A stretch of 64,000 nucleotides of DNA from Sedimenticola thiotaurini (GCF_001007875.1 NZ_CP011412.1:1116001-1180000), one strand, 5' to 3'; positions 11,327 to 21,021 are shown, counted from the stretch's first letter. The notes: generated from the letters alone by a model not told the origin. A program made the numbers and translations.

Positions 11327-12166
11327 CTAATGTTCCGCCTGGGATACGGCTTTGACATGAATCGGACCAAAGCTCTCCGCCTGGATCAGATCAATCAGGG
11401 ATCCCTTGATCAGTTCCAGCACCGCCAGGAAGGTCACCACCACGCCCAACCGACCCTCTTCGGGATCAAACAGCTGGGTGAATTCGGTAAAGCTCTCCGC
11501 ATTGATCAGCTCCAGGATACCGGACATCTTTTCCCGTACCGACAGCGGTTCCATCTGAACCTGGTGATGGCTGAACATATCCACCCGGTGCATCACCTCT
11601 TTCAGGGCCAGCAGAATCTCCCGCAGATCCACATCCGGCGGCCGCCGCTGGATAATCCGGTCCGGCACATCGGCTGCGGCCTGAAACAGGTCCCGGCCCA
11701 TACGGGGCAGATTGTCGATATCCTCCGCCGCCTGTTTGTACCGTTCATACTCCTGTAGTCGCCTGATCAGCTCGGCCCGAGGATCACCCTCCTCTTCATC
11801 TTCCTCTTCCTGTCGAGGCAACAACATGCGGGACTTGATTTCCGCCAGCATGGCCGCCATTACCAGGTACTCCGCCGCCAACTCCAGACGGATATTCTTC
11901 ATCAGATCCACATACTCCATGTACTGGGTAGTGATCTCGGCAATGGGTATGTCCAGAATATCCAGGTTCTGTCGCTTGATCAGGTAGAGCAGCAGATCCA
12001 GCGGCCCCTCGAAGGCATCAAGAAACACCTCCAACGCATCCGGGGGAATGTAGAGATCCTTCGGTATCGTCGTCCAGGGAGCCCCCTGTACCACAGCAAA
12101 CGGCATCTCCTCCTGCTCCGGATGGGGATGGTTATGCAGCGGCAGATTGGTTTCCTTGTCTGACAT
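11327..12166 (-). CDS. scpA: Segregation and condensation protein A
   Basis: Kleisin partner of SMC. At 279 residues it has the conserved FEGPLDLLLYLIKRQNLDILDIPIAEIT block near residue 50, AAEYLVMAAMLAEIKSRMLLP, and a C-terminal winged-helix region (VVTFLAVLELIKGSLIDLIQAE). The first ~45 residues are a hydrophilic His/Glu/Pro extension. It lies between trpS and scpB on the same strand, with gaps of 89 and 96 bases. Confidence 0.94.
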   Translation of the reverse strand: MSDKETNLPLHNHPHPEQEEMPFAVVQGAPWTTIPKDLYIPPDALEVFLDAFEGPLDLLLYLIKRQNLDILDIPIAEITTQYMEYVDLMKNIRLELAAEYLVMAAMLAEIKSRMLLPRQEEEDEEEGDPRAELIRRLQEYERYKQAAEDIDNLPRMGRDLFQAAADVPDRIIQRRPPDVDLREILLALKEVMHRVDMFSHHQVQMEPLSVREKMSGILELINAESFTEFTQLFDPEEGRLGVVVTFLAVLELIKGSLIDLIQAESFGPIHVKAVSQAEH

Positions 12167-12255
12167 TTAATTCCTGATTGCAGGGTTTTGGCAAGCCATG
12201 ATAACCCCATTTAAGGGCTGCCAACACAACTATCATTGTCACTTATTACCGGAAA

Positions 12256-13473
12256 TTAGCGGTAGTTCATGGACATGGCGTGGCGTACCTCAACCATGGT
12301 GGACTGCGCCATGTCCCGGGCGGCTTCACACCCTTCCGCCAAAATAGAGCGAACCAGGTCGGGCTGGGCCTCGAATGATTTGGCACGCTCCTGGATCGGC
12401 TTCAGTTCCTGTAATACCGCATCAATGATCGGCTGTTTGCACTCGACACAACCGATTCCGGCACTCCGGCACCCCTCCTGTACCCAGGTCTTGACACCGT
12501 CACTGGAGTAGACCAGGTGGAACTGCCATACCGGACAGCGATCCGGATCACCCGGATCGGTACGACGCACCCGATTGGTATCGGTCGGCATGGTACGCAG
12601 GGACTTTTCGACCACTTCCGGGTCATCCCGCAGGGCGATGGTGTTACCGTAGGATTTGGACATCTTCTGTCCGTCCAATCCCGGCATCTTGGAGGCCTTG
12701 GTCAGCAGCGGCTGGGGTTCCGGCAGAATGACCCGACCACTCCCTTCCAGGTAACCAAACAGCCGGTCCCGGTCATTAACGGTGATATTCTGTTGGCTGT
12801 CCAGCAGTGCCCGGGCCGCATCCAGCGCCGACTGATCGCCCTGCTCCTGGTAGGCCTTGCGATAGCGGTTGTAGAGCTTGGCGCTCTTTTTACCCATCTT
12901 CTTGATCGCCTGCTCAGCCATCTCCTCAAACCCGGTCTCCCGGCCATAAATATGGTTGAAGCGACGGGCGACTTCCCGGGTGAACTCCACGTGGGACACC
13001 TGATCCTCACCTACCGGCACCAGTCCCGCCTTGTAAATCAGGATATCGGCCGCCTGCAGCAGCGGATAACCGAGAAAACCATAGGTAGCCAGATCCTTCT
13101 CTTTCAGCTTCTCCTGCTGATCCTTATAGGTCGGCACCCGCTCGAGCCAGCCGAGTGGGGTAATCATGGAGAGCAGCAGATGCAGCTCGGCATGCTCCGG
13201 CACCTGGGACTGGATAAAAATCTTCGCTTCGCCCTGATTCACGCCAACTGCCAGCCAATCAATCACCATCTCCATGACGCTATCGGGAATGGAACTGGGG
13301 TCGTCATAGAGCGTCGTCAGGGCATGCCAGTCGGCCACAAAAAAGAAACACTCATATTCGTGCTGGAGTTCAACCCAGTTTTTCAGAACACCGTGATAAT
13401 GACCCAGATGAAGACGGCCGGTCGGTCGCATGCCGGAAAGAATTCGGGCATGTTGCGCAGGAACAGAGTTCAA
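12256..13473 (-). CDS. trpS: Tryptophan--tRNA ligase (long form with insertion)
   Basis: Class I aminoacyl-tRNA synthetase for tryptophan. The HIGH-type motif HLGH is at 22-25 and KMSKS at 270-274. With 405 residues it is ~70 longer than the E. coli type; the extra part is a charged segment at about 185-250 placed before KMSKS, seen in a subset of proteobacterial TrpRS. Start choice: no suitable ATG exists; a TTG at 13473 follows GAGGT at a 7-base spacing and gives MNSVPAQHARILSG. It sits between the M50 protease and scpA on the minus strand. Confidence 0.93.
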   Translation of the reverse strand: MNSVPAQHARILSGMRPTGRLHLGHYHGVLKNWVELQHEYECFFFVADWHALTTLYDDPSSIPDSVMEMVIDWLAVGVNQGEAKIFIQSQVPEHAELHLLLSMITPLGWLERVPTYKDQQEKLKEKDLATYGFLGYPLLQAADILIYKAGLVPVGEDQVSHVEFTREVARRFNHIYGRETGFEEMAEQAIKKMGKKSAKLYNRYRKAYQEQGDQSALDAARALLDSQQNITVNDRDRLFGYLEGSGRVILPEPQPLLTKASKMPGLDGQKMSKSYGNTIALRDDPEVVEKSLRTMPTDTNRVRRTDPGDPDRCPVWQFHLVYSSDGVKTWVQEGCRSAGIGCVECKQPIIDAVLQELKPIQERAKSFEAQPDLVRSILAEGCEAARDMAQSTMVEVRHAMSMNYR

Positions 13474-13568
13474 GATTTCTACCTCAAGTTGGTGTTTGTA
13501 TTACAAAAGTATTTTTTAAAAAATTGGTCTGGATGTGGCATCGCACTGAGTTCAGATTAGCAAACTGT

Positions 13569-14225
13569 TCAATGCAAGCCCACTATCCAGGTGCTGAAAT
13601 TTTGTACCAGGCCCACACCAGGTTGCACCACGCTGCCCAGTAATCCACTGAACAGGAGCGCCATCACGATAATCAATCCCCAGGGTTCCAGCCGGGCGTA
13701 CTGCATCGCCAGTCGAGGCGGCAGCAGAGAAGCGACCACCCGCCCCCCATCCAGCGGCAGAATCGGGATCAGATTAAGCACCATCAGAAAGGCGTTAATC
13801 AGTATGCCTGCATAACCCATATAGATCATGGGCAGGGCAAACCAGGCATAGCTGTCGCCCAGAATCACTCCCAGGTGGATCATACCGGCCCAGAATATGG
13901 CCATGATCAGGTTGGCACCGGGACCCGCTACCGCCACCAGCGCCATATCCCGCCTGGGATGATGCAGATTTCGCCCATCCACCGGCACCGGTTTTGCCCA
14001 ACCAAACAGAAAGCCGGTCAGGGCAAACATCCCCAGGGGAACCAAGATAGTTCCAACCAGATCGATGTGGCGCAACGGGTTGAGGGTGACACGGCCCAAC
14101 AGGCTGGCAGTCTGATCCCCCAGTTTTTTTGCCATCCAGCCGTGCGCCGCCTCATGTACGGTGATGGCGAACAGTACCGGCAGAAACAGTACCGCTATTT
14201 TCTGAATTGTGGTTAAACCTTCCAT
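13569..14225 (-). CDS. Site-2 protease family (M50) membrane metalloprotease
   Basis: A 218-residue integral membrane protein with the zinc motif HEAAH (24-28) in the first membrane helix and a second metal-ligand block LNLIPILPLDGGR typical of compact M50 proteases. Several hydrophobic segments follow (GMFALTGFLFGWA, LIMAIFWAGMIHLGVIL, GLIIVMALLFSGLLG). It lacks PDZ and CBS domains. The gene sits between yciO and trpS, a conserved proteobacterial arrangement. The substrate is unknown. Confidence 0.9.
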   Translation of the reverse strand: MEGLTTIQKIAVLFLPVLFAITVHEAAHGWMAKKLGDQTASLLGRVTLNPLRHIDLVGTILVPLGMFALTGFLFGWAKPVPVDGRNLHHPRRDMALVAVAGPGANLIMAIFWAGMIHLGVILGDSYAWFALPMIYMGYAGILINAFLMVLNLIPILPLDGGRVVASLLPPRLAMQYARLEPWGLIIVMALLFSGLLGSVVQPGVGLVQNFSTWIVGLH

Positions 14226-14265
14226 CTATTTAGATATACCTGTCTAGTTATCCACGGCTCCCCGC

Positions 14266-14889
14266 TCAGGTCTCGAACAGGGAGGTATCGCCCTTGCCGG
14301 CACGTACCACAAAGGGCGTATCCCCTTCTATATCCACTACCGTACTATCCTCGAAGCCGCAATAACCGCCGTCGATCACCAGGTCCACCTGATGGCTGAG
14401 GATATCCCGCATTTCATAGGGATCGGTCAGTGGCATCTCCTCACCCGGCAGTATCAGGGTGGAACTCATTATGGGTTCATCCAGTTCCGCCAACAGCGCC
14501 CGGACGATGACATTATCGGGGACCCGGATGCCGATGGTCTTTTTCTTCGGATGCTGCAAACGCCGCGGCACCTGCTTGGTGGCCTTAGAAATAAAGGTAT
14601 AGGGGCCCGGAGTGAGATTTTTCAACATCCGGTAGTGGTGATTGTCGAGCTTCGCATAATTGGCGATTTCCGACAGATCCCGGCAGACCAGGGTAAAATT
14701 GTGCTTGTCATCCAACCGACGGATGGCGCGAATCCGTTCCATGGCCGCCTTGTCGCCGATATGGCAACCCAATGCGTAGCTGGAATCGGTGGGATAAACC
14801 ACCACGCCGCCCTGGCGAATAATATCCACCGCGCTGCGTATCAGTCGTAACTGTGGATTTTCGGGATGAATCTGAAAAAACTGTGCCAT
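14266..14889 (-). CDS. yciO: YciO-family threonylcarbamoyl-AMP synthase-like protein
   Basis: YrdC/Sua5 superfamily protein of 207 residues. It starts MAQFFQIHPENPQLRLI and carries GGVVVYPTDSSYALGC, HNFTLVCRDLSE, LTPGPYTFI and GIRVPDN, closer to E. coli YciO than to TsaC. TsaC-type enzymes make threonylcarbamoyl-AMP for tRNA t6A; YciO proteins share the fold but their activity is weaker or uncertain. Located 42 bases after rnm and 40 before the M50 gene, probably one operon. Confidence 0.92.
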   Translation of the reverse strand: MAQFFQIHPENPQLRLIRSAVDIIRQGGVVVYPTDSSYALGCHIGDKAAMERIRAIRRLDDKHNFTLVCRDLSEIANYAKLDNHHYRMLKNLTPGPYTFISKATKQVPRRLQHPKKKTIGIRVPDNVIVRALLAELDEPIMSSTLILPGEEMPLTDPYEMRDILSHQVDLVIDGGYCGFEDSTVVDIEGDTPFVVRAGKGDTSLFET

Positions 14890-14931
14890 GAGTGATGAAT
14901 CGAAAAGATAGATAAAAAGATCGGAATAATA

Positions 14932-15789
14932 TCAGGCCAGCGCCTGCGTCTTGGAGATGGACCAGTCGTGCCAGATAGGCACCGCATTGTCCGGAAGCGG
15001 CATGAGCCTGCCCAACTGGGCCCAGGGGGTTTCAGGTCCATGATAATCCGAGCCGACCGAGGCGCACAGAGAGAAATCGCGACTGTGTCGCGCCATAGTA
15101 AACACTTCATCCCGGCTGTGGCTGCCCGAAACCACTTCCAGCGCCGTACCACCCGCCTCCTGAAACTCGCCAATCAGCCGCCTCAGCCGGGTTCGGGTCA
15201 TACCGTACCGGGCCGGATGGGCGATCACCGCCTGACCGCCCGCATCCTTGATCCAACCAACCGCCTGGTCCAGTTCAGCCCACTCTCCGGCCACATGTCC
15301 CGGTTTGCCCCGGGTCAGAAACTGCTTGAACACTTTACGCATATCGGCGGAGTAGCCCTGTTCGACCAGGAAACGGGCGAAATGGGTTCGGCTGATCAGG
15401 TGGCCATTAGAGTATCCCCGGGCCCCTTCATAGGCACCGGGTATGCCGCTTTTAGCCAGTCGTCGACCGATCTCCTCGGCTCGCCAGTCGCGAAACCGGC
15501 GCAATCCGGCCAATCCAGCCTGTAGCGCCGGGTTACCGGGATCAAATCCCAGACCCACAATATGCACGACCTGTCCCGCCCAGGTGACAGAAATCTCCAC
15601 GCCAGTAACCAGGCAAAGCCCGGCGCTTCGGGCGGCCGCGATGGCCTCCGGCAAGCCCTCCGTGGTGTCGTGATCAGTCAACGCCAATACGTCCACCCCC
15701 GCCTCGGCCGCGCGGGCCACCAGTTGGACTGGTGTGAGGGTTCCATCCGAGGCTGTGGAGTGACAATGCAGGTCGTAACAGGCGTTCAT
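14932..15789 (-). CDS. rnm: PHP-domain 5'-3' exonuclease (RNase AM / YciV-like)
   Basis: A ~285-residue polymerase-and-histidinol-phosphatase domain protein. The metal-binding start YDLHCHSTASDGTLTP, ALTDHDTT, GVEISVTW, VIAHPARYG and SVGSDYHGP are visible. The E. coli relative trims 5' ends of rRNA and acts on 3',5'-nucleotides. I choose the ATG at 15789 (MNACYDLHCHS) over the in-frame 15807 because homologues begin shortly before YDLH. First gene of the minus-strand rnm-yciO-M50-trpS-scpA-scpB-rluB series; it diverges from yciB. Confidence 0.9.
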   Translation of the reverse strand: MNACYDLHCHSTASDGTLTPVQLVARAAEAGVDVLALTDHDTTEGLPEAIAAARSAGLCLVTGVEISVTWAGQVVHIVGLGFDPGNPALQAGLAGLRRFRDWRAEEIGRRLAKSGIPGAYEGARGYSNGHLISRTHFARFLVEQGYSADMRKVFKQFLTRGKPGHVAGEWAELDQAVGWIKDAGGQAVIAHPARYGMTRTRLRRLIGEFQEAGGTALEVVSGSHSRDEVFTMARHSRDFSLCASVGSDYHGPETPWAQLGRLMPLPDNAVPIWHDWSISKTQALA

Positions 15790-15939
15790 CCGGGCATTGT
15801 ACCCCAAAGCCGGGCAGATTGATTCACCGCCCGGCTCTACAGGTCATCCGGCCCGGAGGGAAATGGACAACCTCTCTGCCGGGACTGGGAATATTTGTGC
15901 TATCCTGCCAGCATCTATTACTAGAGCCATTGCATAACC

Positions 15940-16497
15940 ATGAAGTTTTTAAGCGACCTGTTTCCCGTCATACTCTTTTTTATTGCCTACAAAATGTATG
16001 ACTTTTATGTTGCGACAGCGGTCATCATTGTCGCCACCATCGTCCAGGTCGGTTACAACTGGTTTCGTTACCGGAAAGTGGAGAAGATGCACCTGGTGAC
16101 CCTGCTGCTGGTGCTGCTGTTTGGCGGCCTGACCCTCTATCTGCAGGATCCGCTGTTCCTCAAATGGAAGCCCACGGTGGTCAACTGGCTGTTCGCTATC
16201 GTATTTTTTGGCAGTCACTTTATCGGCAACCGGACCCTGGTCGAGAGAATGATGGGCAAGAGCGTGGCACTACCCGTGCCGGTCTGGAGCAGGCTCAACA
16301 TGGCCTGGACCCTGTTCTTTGTCGCCATGGGAGCCATCAATTTGTACGTGGCGTTCAGTTTTTCTGAAGACACCTGGGTCAATTTCAAACTGTTTGGGAT
16401 GATGGGGATGACCATCCTGTTTATCATCCTTCAGGCATTCTACCTGGCCAAATACATTAGCGAAGTAGAGCAGAAAACCACCCCGGAGGAGAGTTGA
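15940..16497 (+). CDS. yciB: Septation protein A / inner-membrane protein YciB
   Basis: A 185-residue polytopic membrane protein of the IspZ/YciB family. It starts MKFLSDLFPVILFFIAYKMYDFYVAT and shows five to six hydrophobic segments; WKPTVVNWLFAIVFFGSHFIG and the C-terminal FFVAMGAINLYVAF are typical. Involved in envelope maintenance and septation in enterics; biochemical activity is not known. Its TGA is followed directly by the yciI GTG, so the two are translationally linked. Confidence 0.94.
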   Translation: MKFLSDLFPVILFFIAYKMYDFYVATAVIIVATIVQVGYNWFRYRKVEKMHLVTLLLVLLFGGLTLYLQDPLFLKWKPTVVNWLFAIVFFGSHFIGNRTLVERMMGKSVALPVPVWSRLNMAWTLFFVAMGAINLYVAFSFSEDTWVNFKLFGMMGMTILFIILQAFYLAKYISEVEQKTTPEES

Positions 16498-16797
16498 GTG
16501 TTATACGCAATTATGGGTACGGATCGCGAAGACAGCCTGGAAGCCCGCCTGCAGGCGCGGCCTGAACACCTGGCGCGGCTCAAACAGTTACAGAGTGAAG
16601 GCCGTCTGCTGCTGGCCGGCCCGCACCCGTCAATCGACAGTGAAGATCCCGGGCCTGCCGGTTTCAGCGGCAGCCTGATCATTGCCGAGTTTGCCAGCCT
16701 GGAAGAGGCCAAGGCCTGGGCGGACGACGATCCCTACACCCAAACCGGTGTCTTTTCAGAGATCACGGTGAAACCCTTCCTGAAAGTTCTGCCCTGA
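16498..16797 (+). CDS. yciI: YciI-like protein
   Basis: A 99-residue ferredoxin-like fold (dimeric alpha/beta barrel) protein. Family features are the [18 protein letters not shown] start, [24 protein letters not shown] with the conserved histidine, and [20 protein letters not shown]. It begins with GTG immediately after the yciB stop. The cellular role is not established. A strong terminator follows at 16820-16844. Confidence 0.92.
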   Translation: MLYAIMGTDREDSLEARLQARPEHLARLKQLQSEGRLLLAGPHPSIDSEDPGPAGFSGSLIIAEFASLEEAKAWADDDPYTQTGVFSEITVKPFLKVLP

Positions 16798-16819
16798 TCG
16801 AACATCAGCCCCACAAAAC

Positions 16820-16844
16820 AAACGCCCCCGAAACGGGGGCGTTT
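16820..16844. terminator. Terminator between yciI and moaA
   Basis: AAACGCCCCCG, loop AAA, CGGGGGCGTTT: an 11-bp perfect stem with short A/T flanks, usable in both directions between these convergent genes. Confidence 0.75.
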
Positions 16845-16885
16845 GTCTGTTCAGGTACAGTGATGGATTGGCGGCTGGCCAATCC

Positions 16886-17866
16886 CTACCCCCCGGTCAT
16901 GGACATGACCCGCACAACCTGGTCGGGATTGGTGTTGAACTCATGTTTTTCCGGTTTGCGCTGGATGGCCGCCAGGATCTCATCCTTGAGCTGCTCATCA
17001 GAAAGACCCTGTCTAATAAGCGGTTTTAACTCCAACTTATCCTGTTGCCCCAGGCAGAGATAGAGCGTGCCCTCGGACGACAACCGCACCCGGTTACAAT
17101 CCTCACAGAAGTGCTGCGACATGGGGGTAATGAAGCCGATCTTGATACGCTTGTCGACAATCTTGAAGTACTTGGCCGGACCGGCCCCCTTCATGCGGGC
17201 CGGTTCCAGCTTGAAGCGCTGTTCAAGAATTTCACGGACCTCATCCAACGGCACATAGCGATCCCGAGCCATCTGCCCGGCCGCGCCCACCGGCATGGTT
17301 TCAATAAACCGCAGGGTGAAGCGGTTTTCGATACAGAAATCCACCATATCACCCACTTCGTGGAGATTCAGGTCCCGCATCACCACCATATTGATCTTGA
17401 TGGGATAGAGGTCAACCCGCTTCGCCGCCATCAAGCCGTCGATCACCTTGCTCAGGTCGCCCTGGGTGATGTGGTGAAACACTTCCGGGTTCAGCGAGTC
17501 GAGGCTGACGTTGATGCGTCCTACCCCGGTATCCTTGAGCATCCGGGCGTGCTGCGCCAGATGGGAAGCGTTGGTGCTCATGGAGAAGTCCTCCACGTCC
17601 GGCAGCGCCGCAATGCCCCGGACCAACGGCTCAATATCCTTGTGGATCAGGGGCTCACCCCCGGTGAGGCGAATTTTGCTGACACCCAGTTCGCTGAATA
17701 CCCGGATTAACCGGATGAACTCATCCAGTTTCAGCCGATCCTCTACGTCGGTAAATCCTTTAAATCCCTTTGGTATACAGTAGAAACAGCGAAAATCGCA
17801 GCGATCCGTGACTGACAGTCGCAGATACTCGATTCTCCGGCCAAAACGATCAATGAGTTCGTTCAT
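16886..17866 (-). CDS. moaA: GTP 3',8-cyclase MoaA
   Basis: Radical SAM enzyme that starts molybdenum cofactor synthesis by cyclising GTP. The N-terminal SAM cluster cysteines are C23, C27, C30 (CDFRCFYC). A second C-terminal cluster is seen in FCEDCNRVRLS and the cysteine of TLYLCLG. The chain ends with the required Gly-Gly (MSMTGG). The ATG at 17866 gives MNELIDRFGRRIEYLRLSVT and 326 residues, the family length; the open frame upstream to 17923 is unlikely. It lies ~140 bases downstream of napC on the same strand; NapA needs molybdenum cofactor, so co-location makes sense. Confidence 0.95.
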   Translation of the reverse strand: MNELIDRFGRRIEYLRLSVTDRCDFRCFYCIPKGFKGFTDVEDRLKLDEFIRLIRVFSELGVSKIRLTGGEPLIHKDIEPLVRGIAALPDVEDFSMSTNASHLAQHARMLKDTGVGRINVSLDSLNPEVFHHITQGDLSKVIDGLMAAKRVDLYPIKINMVVMRDLNLHEVGDMVDFCIENRFTLRFIETMPVGAAGQMARDRYVPLDEVREILEQRFKLEPARMKGAGPAKYFKIVDKRIKIGFITPMSQHFCEDCNRVRLSSEGTLYLCLGQQDKLELKPLIRQGLSDEQLKDEILAAIQRKPEKHEFNTNPDQVVRVMSMTGG

Positions 17867-18007
17867 GATTATCAACCCAAAAAATTGAGCGGTAATTGTT
17901 TCTTGTTCTCGATTAAAACACAATAACCTGCCGTTCCTATTCGGTTGGCCACAGGCCCTTCAAGTTGGACTTTAGTTGATCCAGGCCAACTAATTCCAAC
18001 TGGCCGT

Positions 18008-18571
18008 TCATCCCTCCCCGGGAATGTCTTCTGTCGGGTCATATCCTTCCGGCAGCGAGTGGGCAATTCCTTTATGACAATCGATACAGGTGTAGCCTTT
18101 CTCGATCGCTTCGTCATGGGAGTCGGCGCTTCGCTCCTCCTGACGACTGAAGTCCATGGAATCAAAGTTGTGACAATTCCGGCACTCCCGGGAGTCGGTC
18201 GCCTGCATGGTGTTCCAGACATTCTGCGCCAGTTCCATGCGCTTGGCCTCGAACTTTTCAGGTGTATCGATAGTACCCATCAGCTTGTGATAGAGCTCGT
18301 TACTCGCCTTGACCTTGCGCACCACTTTGTGGACCCAGTCTTTTGGCACGTGGCAGTCGGGGCAGGTCGCACGTACACCGGTGCGGTTGCTGAAGTGTAT
18401 CGTGTCCTGCAACTCCTGATAGACATTCTCTTCCATCTCATGGCAAGAAATACAAAACTGTTCCGTGTTGGTTGCCTCCATGGCGGTATTGAATCCACCC
18501 CAGAGGATAATGCCCAGGAAAACACCCGTCACCAACAGTCCCCAAACGCCACGCTTAGTACCCTTAGTCAT
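18008..18571 (-). CDS. napC: Cytochrome c-type protein NapC (NapC/NirT family)
   Basis: Membrane-anchored tetrahaem quinol dehydrogenase that passes electrons to the periplasmic nitrate reductase. One N-terminal membrane anchor (about 8-30) is followed by four CxxCH haem sites at 40-44, 70-74, 130-134 and 162-166. The 187 residues fit the family. Last gene of the napFDAGHBC cluster, 95 bases after napB. Having both NapC and NapGH suggests two routes from quinol into NapAB. Confidence 0.95.
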   Translation of the reverse strand: MTKGTKRGVWGLLVTGVFLGIILWGGFNTAMEATNTEQFCISCHEMEENVYQELQDTIHFSNRTGVRATCPDCHVPKDWVHKVVRKVKASNELYHKLMGTIDTPEKFEAKRMELAQNVWNTMQATDSRECRNCHNFDSMDFSRQEERSADSHDEAIEKGYTCIDCHKGIAHSLPEGYDPTEDIPGEG

Positions 18572-18666
18572 CTCTACGACCCCACACTGTTCTCTACTAT
18601 AGTTGCCCGGAACACCCCAACTCCGTCCGTTTGAATCGGGATAACCTCAATATCCGGCATTTATTG

Positions 18667-19095
18667 TTATTTCGCGCCTTCAAACTGATTGTTAACAATC
18701 GGGTCAGCATTCAGCTGAGGTGCATGGCACTGGTTACAGAAATAACGGCGGGAGGAGACTGTATCCAGCACCTTTCCGTCCCGGCTCACATAGTGTGAAT
18801 CACCTGCCTTGGGTGCCTTTTTCTGTTTATAAGTCTTCTCTGAATGGCATTTCATACAGGTGTTTATTTTCAGATTGATCTTCTCCTTATCGATCTTGTG
18901 CGGAATCATTGGTGGCTGGATTTTGTAGCTTCGATCTACACCGCCCTGACTGATCACCTGTTTGCGCATCGGATATTTATCTGCCCCATCAGTCAAATCA
19001 CTATCGCCTCGCAACGAAGTGACACCGGCAATGGCACTACCGTTAAACATGAGTGTCATCAGGGTAACCATCAGGGTTACGATTACTTTTTTCAT
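18667..19095 (-). CDS. napB: Nitrate reductase cytochrome c-type subunit NapB
   Basis: Dihaem periplasmic electron-transfer subunit of nitrate reductase. From the ATG at 19095 the chain is 142 residues: signal peptide (about 1-23, MKKVIVTLMVTLMTLMFNGSAIAG), then the NapB hallmark SLRGDSDL, haem motif CMKCH (80-84) and CNQCH (120-124) ending with HAPQLNADPIVNNQFE. An upstream ATG at 19107 would add four residues to the signal peptide. It receives electrons from NapC and feeds NapA. Confidence 0.95.
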   Translation of the reverse strand: MKKVIVTLMVTLMTLMFNGSAIAGVTSLRGDSDLTDGADKYPMRKQVISQGGVDRSYKIQPPMIPHKIDKEKINLKINTCMKCHSEKTYKQKKAPKAGDSHYVSRDGKVLDTVSSRRYFCNQCHAPQLNADPIVNNQFEGAK

Positions 19096-19143
19096 GTCAA
19101 TCTCCATAAAACTTAAAATGATGATATCCAGCTGCCTGACAGC

Positions 19144-20067
19144 TCAGGTATTGTCTGTATGAACAGCAGCTCCTGTGCAGTCGTCAGCCTGTCTCACGGA
19201 TGCGTTCTCTATCGTGTTGTAAAAACGGGTACCAAACTGAAATACATCTTTCCCACACACATCAATACAGCGGCCACAATTTGTGCAGTTAGCAGAGAGT
19301 ATGACCGGCCCTGTTCCTTTATCCACACCTTGCAAGGCGGGTTTAATCACCTGACTCTCCGGACAGATCACGAAGCAATCCATGCAGTCATCACAGCTTT
19401 CCCTTCTGGCAGCAACCACCCTGATTACACTGCCAATACCCAGCAGGCCGTAAAATGCACCCACGGGACAGAGTCTTCCGCACCAACCATTCTTGGTTAT
19501 GAACAGATCAAACAGGAACACTCCCACAATCAGAACCCACGCCATGCCGATACCGAACACGATGCCGCGAAACAGCATCGACACCGGATTGAACAACTCC
19601 CACACCAGTGACCCGGTGATCAGCGGCAGGATCAGCGTCAGTAGCAACATCCAGTAGCGTGTCGATCGGGCCAGCGGGGACGCGGACCTGATGCCAAGCT
19701 TCCGACGTAACCAGGCAGCCCCATCTGTCACTATGTTTACCGGACAGACCCAGGAGCAGTAGACCCTTCCCCCCACCAGCAGATAGAAAGCGATCACGAT
19801 GATTGCCCCAACCACGGCGGACAACTCGGGCGACACGCCGGAAAGTACCGACTGCAACAGGACATGAGGGTCTGTCAGCGGTAGGGTATCCAGCGTCACA
19901 CTGGCCGCCAGGTTCCCTTTGACTATCCACAGGCCGACCAGGGGGCCAACCAGAAACAGACCCAGCACAGACAACTGACTGATCCGCCGGAGAATCAACC
20001 ACCGGTGGGCCTTAATCCAGCCCTTGCTGGTGATGGCGTCTGCACCCACGACACTTTTTTCAGCCAT
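19144..20067 (-). CDS. napH: Quinol dehydrogenase ferredoxin subunit NapH
   Basis: Inner-membrane Fe-S protein that with NapG carries electrons from quinol toward NapAB. The ~307-residue chain has four to five membrane segments, two cytoplasmic CxxxCP motifs (CSWVCPV, CGRLCPV) and two ferredoxin-type clusters at the C-terminal side (CDDCMDCFVICP, CTNCGRCIDVCG). Start choice: GGAGG stands seven bases before the ATG at 20067 and four before that at 20070; I prefer 20067. Both sit on the napG stop, so translation is coupled. Confidence 0.93.
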   Translation of the reverse strand: MAEKSVVGADAITSKGWIKAHRWLILRRISQLSVLGLFLVGPLVGLWIVKGNLAASVTLDTLPLTDPHVLLQSVLSGVSPELSAVVGAIIVIAFYLLVGGRVYCSWVCPVNIVTDGAAWLRRKLGIRSASPLARSTRYWMLLLTLILPLITGSLVWELFNPVSMLFRGIVFGIGMAWVLIVGVFLFDLFITKNGWCGRLCPVGAFYGLLGIGSVIRVVAARRESCDDCMDCFVICPESQVIKPALQGVDKGTGPVILSANCTNCGRCIDVCGKDVFQFGTRFYNTIENASVRQADDCTGAAVHTDNT

Positions 20068-20933
20068 CATTGATCCTCCAGTCCCTGATTCAGTCGTTTC
20101 AGCGGATCTGAAGGAAACGGTTCTGGTTGCTGATCCGCCGGTTCCACAATCAGACCTCGGCCCTGCAGGTCATAACGCACCCCTTCCGGCAGGTTGTATT
20201 GATGTTTTACATCCGGCGTTACCAGTGACTGTCCCGCTTTCTCTTTCTCTTCCCAACCGAGTCGATAATGTCCACCGATCTCCCCTTTCGCCAGATGAAT
20301 CGGGAACACTTTGATAGCCGCCTCTTCCAGAATGCAGGCTTTCTCACAGAGGCCACAGCCGGTACAGGCAGCGGAATGCACCACGGGCAGAAACCGCGCA
20401 TGTTTACCCGAACGCGTGTTGTGCTCGTACTCCAGTGAGATCGCCTTGCCCCGGATCGGACAAACATTGAAACAGACTTCACAGCGCAGCCCCTGAAAGG
20501 CGATACAGGTCTCCTGATCGACCAGTACAGCAAGACCCATGCGGGCATCAGTGATATCAGTCAACCCATGATCCAGTGCATTGGTCGGGCAAGCTGCCAC
20601 ACAGGGGATATCCTCACACATCTCGCAGGGATCCGTCCGGGCGTAAAAGTACGGGGTGCCGGCCGCCACGTCCCCGCCAAGCTGTCCGAGCGAGAGCATG
20701 TCATAGGGACAGTCCCGCACGCACAATCCACAGCGGATACAGGCCCCGAGAAACGCCTCCTCCGGAAGCGCACCCGGTGGCCTGATAGCCATCGCCGGTA
20801 ACGATTCCGCCTGCTTCGCATAAAAGCCGAGCCCCATACCAATCAGACCGACCCCGCAGGCAGTTTTGAGTGTTTGATTCAAAAACTGCCGGCGGTCTAT
20901 GCCTTTGCTTGTACCCCTACCTGAATCTGACAT
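20067..20933 (-). CDS. napG: Ferredoxin-type protein NapG
   Basis: Periplasmic Fe-S protein of 288 residues exported by the Tat pathway ([10 protein letters not shown], twin arginine at 14-15, followed by a hydrophobic stretch). Four cysteine clusters are visible: [35 protein letters not shown] and [11 protein letters not shown], matching the four [4Fe-4S] sites of NapG. It works with NapH as an alternative quinol-oxidising branch. It lies 88 bases after napA and its TGA overlaps the napH start. Confidence 0.94.
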   Translation of the reverse strand: MSDSGRGTSKGIDRRQFLNQTLKTACGVGLIGMGLGFYAKQAESLPAMAIRPPGALPEEAFLGACIRCGLCVRDCPYDMLSLGQLGGDVAAGTPYFYARTDPCEMCEDIPCVAACPTNALDHGLTDITDARMGLAVLVDQETCIAFQGLRCEVCFNVCPIRGKAISLEYEHNTRSGKHARFLPVVHSAACTGCGLCEKACILEEAAIKVFPIHLAKGEIGGHYRLGWEEKEKAGQSLVTPDVKHQYNLPEGVRYDLQGRGLIVEPADQQPEPFPSDPLKRLNQGLEDQ

Positions 20934-21021
20934 CTCGTTGCCACTCTGCTATCGATCTGGTAACCACAACTTCAGTTTGATGGTCCGACCGGTTCCTGAT
21001 GGCCGGACCTTCAAACCGCCG

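Noticed and set aside
12517-13560. 347-residue plus-strand frame
   Set aside because: Antisense to trpS, which has clear HIGH and KMSKS motifs.
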